In this document: piece after piece, positions 5,218 to 9,888 of the stretch
Layout of the letters: each line of letters begins with the position of its first letter
Numbering within the stretch: position 1 is the stretch's first letter
Assembly: GCA_017554835.1 (NCBI GenBank)
Contig: JAFZHO010000108.1
Coordinates: 1-9,888, forward strand
Length of the DNA: 9,888 bases
Reading direction: 5' to 3'
DNA from: Clostridia bacterium
Lineage (GTDB): Bacteria; Bacillota; Clostridia; Oscillospirales; RGIG7773
Notes under the pieces: generated by a model
Told to the model about the DNA's origin: nothing
Databases searched by the model: none
What the model saw: the letters and a program-made list of their open reading frames with translations, nothing else
Position numbers and translations under genes: made by a program

Positions 5218-7677
5218 TTATTCCATACCTATTCTGTCTAACTCCTTATAATGCTTGCAGTATCTTTCTGCATACTGGCTTATTACGTAAGACGTGTTAA
5301 ATCCGCTTCTATCGTTTGGATTCATTTTTGTAATCTCGCAGAAATGATGAGGATAGTCGAATATAACGATACCGTTAGTATATTTGGCTTGCATTTCCAT
5401 AGAGTGAACGTTATCAAGATAACGCTTGGTAAAATAAATTACCTCGAATACCTCAGCATCACTCCAGAACTGCGCACCCGCTTTTCGAACTCCCTTTGCC
5501 CATGCCTCAGTATGTTCCTCATAATCCTTATATGCAGAATTAGGAACGTATAGAGTCTCTTCTCTTCCAAGGCAGTCCTGAGCAGAAACAATATCAATTA
5601 TAGGACGATCTCCTTCTTCAAGAGGTTTTATAAGTTCATAAAGATTTTTCTCTCCCTCGGAAGGCGAACCGCTTCTCCATATAGCAGGAGAAATCATTGT
5701 TTTTCTCTTGGGGTCAATTTCTCTGATTAACTCTGCCTGAGGCGCATAAATCGATCTATATAATGCTACGCCTTGTTTTGCATTTAACCATTCATCGCAG
5801 GTCTCATCAGTAAAATAATAACCCTCGAATGATTTATACTTATCAAAGCATTCATACATATCTTTAATATATAACTTGGCAATTTCAACTACTTCTTTTG
5901 TATGTTCAAATCCGCCTGCTTCCATAATGGACCAATACTGACCGTGAGTTCCGATTGTTCCAAGATAAACCTTCATAGAAAGTTTTTCAGCAATTTTCAA
6001 AACAACGTCAATGGGTTCTTTTGTTCCGTAACCCTCGCCAAGTTTATAACCCTTTTCAATAAGCGACGGACTTGAAAACGCCATTCTCTTATTAAGAAAA
6101 TCAACGCCGTTTTGCATAATGATATAATCCATGCCAAGATCCTTCATACCTTTAAGCTGCATATACCACATATACTCAGAACTTTTAACAACGGGTATCT
6201 CTCCCTGCTTCGTCATAGTATGCATCTGGAAAAAGCCACCTCTGTAAAGAGGTAACTGAGGTTGCTTTTCGTAAGCAGCAACCTGCAATAAAGATGCAAA
6301 TTTCTCCGCAGAGATAATAAATTTAATATATCTTGCTTCTCTGCCTTTGAAATAGAGACGATAAACAGTATTCCATCCCGTAGTATGAGATAAATATTCC
6401 CCATCAATAAACTCGAAATTATTACCGTCAGTAGAAATATACGTTTTTATACAATCAGGAAGCACAAATCCATTCTTTTTGATGAAATATAGCATAACGG
6501 AATTAACGTCTTTCTTGATTTCGCCAATATCGCAAAGAATTTCATTTTCTCTTTCCTCAAGGTCGAACTCTCCTGCAGAGAATAAGTTATCCGTAAGGGT
6601 TTGGGTCTTTTCGCCGTTAACGATGATTTCCTTGTTTTCAAGAACGTTTGTGTGAGCAATTAGTTCTTTTCTGTTAATATGGTCGTATTCCATTTCGGCA
6701 ATTTCTTTTTCACTTCCGTAAATTCCAAAACGGGAAATAGCAGCGTGACCTGTTATATAGAATTTAATATATCTTGCTTTTACGGTGTGGTTTCTTGTTA
6801 CCATATATTTAAGGGTGTATCTATCTTCGGTTCCGAAATGTCCCTGCTGAAATCCCTGACCAAAATCAGAATAATTTTCTCCGTCAAGGGAATATTCCAC
6901 AGTTATATAATGAGGAACGCTTCTGAAATTTCCGCAGGAAATCCCTTCGATTATCCCTTCATAAACGTTGCATTCCTTGCCCAAATCGCAAGTCAGAACG
7001 CTAACGTCCGACCCGGAAACGGGATGCTTCAAAGTAGCGTATCTCGCCTCAAATTCACTTTCGGGTGCGTCGTATTTTGATGAAACGGGAACCGTAAGGT
7101 CGATTTTTTTATTAAATGCCTCGGTTTCTCCGCCTTCCCAGGTATAGTCAATCCCTTCGGATAAAAGGATTCCTTTATTTTCGTCCTTTTCACTATAAAC
7201 GCAAAGATCGCAGAAGGATATAGTCTTATCAAGATCGGCAAATACCATAACCTTAACGCCTTTTGCTTTTATGGGTTTTTCATAATAGAAAGTATATGTA
7301 AAAACGTTATTTTCTTCGGTTATATCAGCAGTAACGGCGGAAAAAATCGTATAATTATAGCCATCATTAGAAAAATATGGCTCGATTTTTTGAGGCAAGG
7401 TGGCATTTTTGGAAAATTTAATGCTAAGCGCTGAAACATCGCTCAAAAGCCCAAAATCATTCTGCACGAAAAAATGGGGTTCCTTATATTTATCAAAAAC
7501 GTCCAGCTTCATCTGACCAAGCCAGGAGCCGGATTCAAAGGTCATGTTTTTTATTTTAGCAAAGATAAAATCAGTATTTTTGCCATTTGTAAGCTTATCG
7601 CCGTAAAAATCATTTTCCACTAAACTAAGTGAAGGATATGAATAAAAATACTTTGTATTTTCGTTTATACGAACCAT
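5218..7677 (-). CDS. DUF4434-like putative glycoside hydrolase with three discoidin-like modules (array copy 1, promoter-proximal)
   Basis: A protein of 819 residues. The start chosen is the ATG at 7677 (MVRINENTKY): GAGGT (7685-7689) is seven bases upstream and the in-frame GTG at 7686 overlaps it. Three F5/8-type-C-like modules span about 20-165, 175-325 and 345-470, with SNDGYNY, SLDGENY and STDGNNF turns, LTNG and LTDN module openings, and ARYIKF strands. The barrel begins near 478 (RGGFFQ), with MKDLGMDYIIMQ, AEKLSMKVYLG, GYYFTDETCDEW (E625), ISPAIW, IVSAQDCLG, FWSDAEVFE (E742) and FDYPHHF. These fit a DUF4434-like, glycoside-hydrolase-related TIM barrel, with E625 and E742 as candidate catalytic pair. 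No signal peptide is visible despite modules usually found outside the cell. It is first in the array, behind a good promoter (7730-7758) and an inverted repeat masking its ribosome binding site. All three complete copies end DRIGM plus E or N. Substrate unknown. Confidence 0.85.
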   Translation of the reverse strand: MVRINENTKYFYSYPSLSLVENDFYGDKLTNGKNTDFIFAKIKNMTFESGSWLGQMKLDVFDKYKEPHFFVQNDFGLLSDVSALSIKFSKNATLPQKIEPYFSNDGYNYTIFSAVTADITEENNVFTYTFYYEKPIKAKGVKVMVFADLDKTISFCDLCVYSEKDENKGILLSEGIDYTWEGGETEAFNKKIDLTVPVSSKYDAPESEFEARYATLKHPVSGSDVSVLTCDLGKECNVYEGIIEGISCGNFRSVPHYITVEYSLDGENYSDFGQGFQQGHFGTEDRYTLKYMVTRNHTVKARYIKFYITGHAAISRFGIYGSEKEIAEMEYDHINRKELIAHTNVLENKEIIVNGEKTQTLTDNLFSAGEFDLEERENEILCDIGEIKKDVNSVMLYFIKKNGFVLPDCIKTYISTDGNNFEFIDGEYLSHTTGWNTVYRLYFKGREARYIKFIISAEKFASLLQVAAYEKQPQLPLYRGGFFQMHTMTKQGEIPVVKSSEYMWYMQLKGMKDLGMDYIIMQNGVDFLNKRMAFSSPSLIEKGYKLGEGYGTKEPIDVVLKIAEKLSMKVYLGTIGTHGQYWSIMEAGGFEHTKEVVEIAKLYIKDMYECFDKYKSFEGYYFTDETCDEWLNAKQGVALYRSIYAPQAELIREIDPKRKTMISPAIWRSGSPSEGEKNLYELIKPLEEGDRPIIDIVSAQDCLGREETLYVPNSAYKDYEEHTEAWAKGVRKAGAQFWSDAEVFEVIYFTKRYLDNVHSMEMQAKYTNGIVIFDYPHHFCEITKMNPNDRSGFNTSYVISQYAERYCKHYKELDRIGME
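5463..5505. repeat. 43-bp exact direct repeat, copy 2 (within the 5218-7677 gene)
   Basis: Identical to 470-512. See that entry; the two array genes that share it are not adjacent, as the more divergent 2683-5145 copy lies between them. Confidence 0.8.
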
Positions 7678-7684
7678 AATATTC

Positions 7685-7728
7685 ACCTCAAAAAGCTGAA
7701 GATTTTTTTGATTTTTCTTCTTTGAGGT
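7685..7728 (-). promoter_or_regulatory. Inverted repeat over the ribosome binding site of the first array gene
   Basis: The 8-base arms 7685-7692 and 7721-7728 are perfectly complementary (ACCTCAAA with TTTGAGGT on the minus strand). The inner arm pair GAAGA/TCTTC (7716-7720 with 7698-7702) could extend the stem across a 5-base bulge. The 3' arm contains the GAGGT ribosome binding site of the gene starting at 7677, so in RNA the hairpin would hide it. However, the promoter at 7730-7758 would start near 7723, cutting off most of the 5' arm. The masking would then apply only to transcripts from further upstream, or the repeat may act as a DNA operator. Confidence 0.5.
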
Positions 7729-7729
7729 T

Positions 7730-7758
7730 AGTTTACCCTATTAAAAAATCAAAGTCAA
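7730..7758 (-). promoter_or_regulatory. Main promoter of the tandem paralog array
   Basis: On the minus strand TTGACT (7758-7753) and TAAACT (7735-7730) are separated by 17 bases, matching five and four of six consensus positions. Predicted start is near 7723, giving a leader of about 46 bases to the ATG at 7677. It lies between the lipoprotein terminator (7884-7912) and the array. The rest of this roughly 300-base gap is very AT-rich and holds no convincing gene. Confidence 0.6.
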
Positions 7759-7824
7759 TAAAACTCATAAAAAAAACATATCAAGTAAAAAATAGAAAAC
7801 ATAAAAGTCAATTTTTGCAAAACG

Positions 7825-7852
7825 CATATAATAATTCGCTTATAAAAGTCAA
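7825..7852 (-). promoter_or_regulatory. Possible second, upstream promoter of the array
   Basis: TTGACT (7852-7847) and TATATG (7830-7825) on the minus strand are 16 bases apart. A transcript from here would have a leader of about 140 bases and would contain the whole inverted repeat at 7685-7728. The region is so AT-rich that chance matches are common, so the call is weak. Confidence 0.3.
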
Positions 7853-7883
7853 AAAATAATAAATAAAGCCATTACAAATATAC

Positions 7884-7912
7884 AAAAACCCCCCCTGCAT
7901 GCGCAGAGGGGG
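7884..7912 (-). terminator. Rho-independent terminator of the solute-binding lipoprotein gene
   Basis: Minus strand: CCCCC-T-CTGC, loop GCAT, GCAG-G-GGGGG, then TTTTT (7888-7884). The stem is ten pairs, one of them a U-G pair that becomes a C-A mismatch on the plus strand, and only the minus strand has a U-tract. It lies about 70 bases after the lipoprotein stop codon and insulates the array from that gene. Confidence 0.85.
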
Positions 7913-7916
7913 AAAA

Positions 7917-7979
7917 TCAATGGGCTGACGGATCTGACCAGGTATAAACTATTTTAGCGATATGGTCCTCCAATAAAAT
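7917..7979 (-). other. Open in-frame extension after the lipoprotein stop, with GGAGG
   Basis: Directly after the TAA at 7980-7982 the same frame stays open for 20 codons (ILLEDHIAKIVYTWSDPSAH) to a TGA at 7917-7919, just before the terminator. GGAGG occurs at 7967-7971, but no ATG, GTG or TTG follows it at a normal distance; only an ATC sits there. It could be a decayed gene start, a very short unorthodox peptide, or chance. I do not call it a gene. Confidence 0.2.
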
Positions 7980-9503
7980 TTATTTCCTTTGGGCAACCGT
8001 ATATGCATTTTTCGCTTCTTTCTCAAACGTTGCTTCCAGATTTTGAACGATCTGGTCAATTTGTTCCGACTCACTCTTTATGGCTTTTTCAATTTTTTCA
8101 ACCTCGTATTGAATATTCCCAACGCCGTGAAAAATAAGCATTTTACTTGGAGTTTTTCCACCATAAACGGTTTCATACATTTCTTTCCAACGAGAATTTG
8201 TGCCGTAAACTTTTTGGATATTATTTTTAGTGTTTTCCATATTATAATCATACATAATCGCAAGCAAAAGAAGCGCTGCCTTTTCGTTTGATTCTCTAAG
8301 CATAGTAGCAGGAAGTCCATATCCAACACCATATGTCGTAACGATATTTTCACTTCCCGGATTCGGGCCCTTTGGCATTCCAACCATACCATAAACAAGT
8401 TCCTGAGGATTATTGGGCACGTCAAATTTCATCATCGCCACTGAATGTTCAGAATAAAATTCAGGGTAATTGCCCGTTCCTTTGAAAAGATAAACCGCCT
8501 TATCCTTTGTGTAAAGGTTTTTAACAAAATTCATAGACTGAATTACTGCATCCGAAGTAATATTGGAAGTTACCGTTCCGTCTGCATTATAAGTATAATA
8601 ACCCGTATTATTTGTCATAGCAAATTCGTGAAAGGTTCTTTCCCAGCAACCAAAGCCCCATTTTTCAGGATTTCCGTCTTTATCCTTGTCTTCCGTAAAG
8701 AATTTTGCATATTCGGCGAATTTTTCCCAGGTCCACTGACCTTTTACCTGAAGGTCGTATGGCTCTTCAAGTCCCGCCTTCTTGAATTTTTCAACGTTAT
8801 ACGCAATTCCCTCGCTTCCTCGCTGAGGAAGATACATTATGTCATTCCCCTTTTTCATCTCATTCATAAGAGTCTGATTAAGCCCCTTCGGAGCATAGGC
8901 AAGGTTAATTTTGCCGTTAAGCGGACGCATAATTGAATATACCGACGGTATTTTCTCATAACCAACGCCAACAAGGTCAATCTGCTTTCTCGCTTTAGTC
9001 TCCTGAACAACCTGAAGAGTATCCCGCAAATATATAGACGGTTTAACGTTGACCGTAAGGTTATATTGTGTCTTAAGTTGCGGATAAAGTATCCTACGAG
9101 TTTCTAAAGGATGCCCCCAGGTTTCTGCCGCATAAAAAACTAATCTCTTGCCCGAAAAGGTCGAGCTGATAGATTCGACTCCGCAAACAAATCGTTTCGA
9201 TTCTTCTGAAATGGGAACTAAAGACGGTTTTTCAGGGCCAATGGGAATAGGAATGCGAATACTACCCTCCTCAGTTTTTTCATTCTTCTCATCCGAGGTA
9301 TCTTGATTCTGAATTTCGTCGTTATTGGGATCATATTCTTCAGTTGCTTCTTTTGTTGTCTCTATTGTAGTTTCATCCGAAACCTCACTGCTTATTTCTC
9401 CCGACGGATTATCAGGCCTTGAAATCTTCAGGTTGCATCCGGCAAGCTGGTTCATAATAATAAATAAAAGAAAAACCACCGACAAAGCTCTCTTAAATTT
9501 CAC
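7980..9503 (-). CDS. Extracellular solute-binding lipoprotein, family 1 (sugar ABC transporter type)
   Basis: A protein of 507 residues. It starts at a GTG at 9503, with GGGAGG (9510-9516) six to seven bases upstream. The N-terminus is a lipoprotein signal: basic MKFKR, a hydrophobic stretch, then lipobox LAGC with C23 as the expected lipidation site, so it should be anchored on the outer face of the membrane. Residues about 30-98 form an acidic, Thr/Ser-rich, low-complexity tether. The rest resembles family 1 solute-binding proteins of CUT1-type sugar transporters: GIAYNVEKFKKAGLEEP, WTWEKFAEYAKFF, the DKDKDGNPEKWGFG calcium-loop-like segment (about 272-285), PEFYSEHSVAMMKFD and VTTYGVGYGLPATM. 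At 507 residues it is longer than the usual 400-450, mainly because of the tether. No permease or ATPase gene is in the window, so it is either an orphan binding protein using a distant transporter or a glycan sensor. It precedes the array but has its own promoter and terminator. Ligand unknown. Confidence 0.85.
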   Translation of the reverse strand: MKFKRALSVVFLLFIIMNQLAGCNLKISRPDNPSGEISSEVSDETTIETTKEATEEYDPNNDEIQNQDTSDEKNEKTEEGSIRIPIPIGPEKPSLVPISEESKRFVCGVESISSTFSGKRLVFYAAETWGHPLETRRILYPQLKTQYNLTVNVKPSIYLRDTLQVVQETKARKQIDLVGVGYEKIPSVYSIMRPLNGKINLAYAPKGLNQTLMNEMKKGNDIMYLPQRGSEGIAYNVEKFKKAGLEEPYDLQVKGQWTWEKFAEYAKFFTEDKDKDGNPEKWGFGCWERTFHEFAMTNNTGYYTYNADGTVTSNITSDAVIQSMNFVKNLYTKDKAVYLFKGTGNYPEFYSEHSVAMMKFDVPNNPQELVYGMVGMPKGPNPGSENIVTTYGVGYGLPATMLRESNEKAALLLLAIMYDYNMENTKNNIQKVYGTNSRWKEMYETVYGGKTPSKMLIFHGVGNIQYEVEKIEKAIKSESEQIDQIVQNLEATFEKEAKNAYTVAQRK

Positions 9504-9558
9504 GATAATCCCTCCCGATTATATAATAAAAGGATTTTTAGCACTTTTATAATTTCAT

Positions 9559-9585
9559 ATTATAGAAAATTTCTTACTATGTCAA
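9559..9585 (-). promoter_or_regulatory. Promoter of the solute-binding lipoprotein gene
   Basis: A perfect TTGACA (9585-9580) and a perfect TATAAT (9564-9559) lie 15 bases apart on the minus strand. That is short, but an overlapping TAATAT (9562-9557) gives 17-base spacing. Expected start is near 9552, with a leader of about 50 bases to the GTG at 9503. Confidence 0.6.
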
Positions 9586-9641
9586 TTAAATCACCTGTAA
9601 ATTTTCGGATTTAACAAAGATTTAATAATTTCTTTGGTAAT

Positions 9642-9689
9642 GTTGCATAAAATCAGGCCTATATTTTTGTGCAACCTGCCGAAAAGCAG
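9642..9689. other. Two adjacent hairpins between 5S rRNA and the lipoprotein promoter
   Basis: Arms 9642-9652 and 9665-9675 form 11 pairs (one G-T) around a 12-base loop; on the minus strand the wobble is a C-A mismatch. Next to it, CTGC (9676-9679) and GCAG (9686-9689) form a second small stem. No U-tract follows on either strand, so this is not a standard terminator. Function unknown. The remainder of 9586-9715 shows nothing else I can support. Confidence 0.35.
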
Positions 9690-9715
9690 TTTAGGGGACG
9701 ATTTATAAATCACAT

Positions 9716-9747
9716 AAAAAAAGAAGACTTCAAAATGAAGTCTTCTT
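9716..9747 (-). terminator. Rho-independent terminator of the rRNA operon
   Basis: The perfect 11-bp stem has arms AAGAAGACTTC and GAAGTCTTCTT (9721-9731 and 9737-9747) and a 5-base loop. On the minus strand the T-run at the hairpin's 3' side is seven bases, 9722-9716. It sits a few bases past the 3' end of 5S rRNA, as expected at the end of an rRNA operon. Confidence 0.92.
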
Positions 9748-9750
9748 AGT

Positions 9751-9867
9751 GCAGGCGATGCCCTATTTTCCCGGGACGTTACCATCCAAGTATCTTCAGC
9801 ACCGGTGAGCTTAACTGCCGTGTTCGGTATGGGAACGGGTGGACCCTCACCGTCATAATCACCTGCT
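9751..9867 (-). rRNA. rrf: 5S ribosomal RNA
   Basis: The minus strand reads GCAGGTGATTATGACGGTGA, then the conserved GGGTCCACCCGTTCCCAT and CCGAACACGG, AAGCTCACCGG, TACTTGG, GGGAAAATAGG and a closing GCATCGCCTGC. The terminal stem forms: 9866-9860 (GCAGGTG) pairs with 9757-9751 (CGCCTGC), with one G-U pair. The length of about 117 bases is normal for bacteria. Exact ends are uncertain by one or two bases. The 23S and 16S genes should lie to the right; 9868-9888 is AT-rich spacer, and I see no recognisable 23S sequence in it. Confidence 0.96.
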
Positions 9868-9888
9868 AAATTTTTGAAAGTGCCACGA

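Noticed and set aside
470..5505. Repeats between the array genes considered as a CRISPR or mobile-element signal
   Set aside because: The repeats lie in frame within homologous coding regions; there are no regularly spaced short repeats, no transposase, and no terminal inverted repeats or target duplications.
8445..8936. Plus-strand open frame of 163 codons opposite the lipoprotein gene
   Set aside because: The minus-strand frame has a lipoprotein signal and clear solute-binding motifs; the opposite frame has no recognisable domain or start signal.
9591..9785. Minus-strand open frame of 64 codons
   Set aside because: It runs through the 5S rRNA 3' end and its terminator, and its protein matches no family I know; the part after the terminator is AT-rich spacer.
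9868..9888. Possible 3' end of 23S rRNA or a tRNA at the right edge
   Set aside because: The 21 bases show no conserved 23S terminal sequence and are too short for a tRNA call; they are treated as the spacer before 5S.

Overview
The window is AT-rich DNA. Its 5S rRNA sequence, its Gram-positive-style lipoprotein and its strong GAGG-type ribosome binding sites suggest a Clostridia-like member of the Bacillota, perhaps a gut or rumen anaerobe. The taxonomy is an inference from style, not a match. Every gene I can support is on the minus strand, so transcription runs from right to left.

Right to left, the window holds: (1) 5S rRNA (about 9751-9867) with a strong terminator (9716-9747), the tail of an rRNA operon whose 23S gene must lie beyond the right edge; (2) a gene-free spacer with a hairpin pair and a promoter (9559-9585); (3) a lipoprotein of the family 1 extracellular solute-binding proteins (7980-9503) with its own terminator (7884-7912) and no permease genes nearby; (4) a regulatory stretch of about 300 bases with a good promoter (7730-7758) and an inverted repeat covering the next gene's ribosome binding site; (5) three full-length tandem paralogs of about 810-820 residues (5218-7677, 2683-5145, 225-2657) and the first 29 codons of a fourth (1-88), cut by the left edge.

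Each paralog appears to carry three F5/8-type-C (discoidin)-like beta-sandwich modules, followed by a TIM-barrel, glycoside-hydrolase-like domain that I recognise as DUF4434-like. None has a visible signal peptide, which is odd for carbohydrate-binding modules of this sort. The array is broken up by a terminator between the first and second genes, and by a hairpin just downstream of a new promoter before the fourth gene, so the copies are probably not expressed equally. Paralogs differ at putative active-site positions, which suggests specialisation.

Working model (inference): the lipoprotein captures a glycan or sugar outside the cell, and the tandem proteins bind or process related glycans in the cytoplasm or after non-classical export. 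No transporter, regulator or classical defence gene is visible. The gene starts given here are internal ATGs, each placed a suitable distance after a Shine-Dalgarno sequence; the longest reading frames begin at GTG or TTG codons that overlap or precede that sequence.
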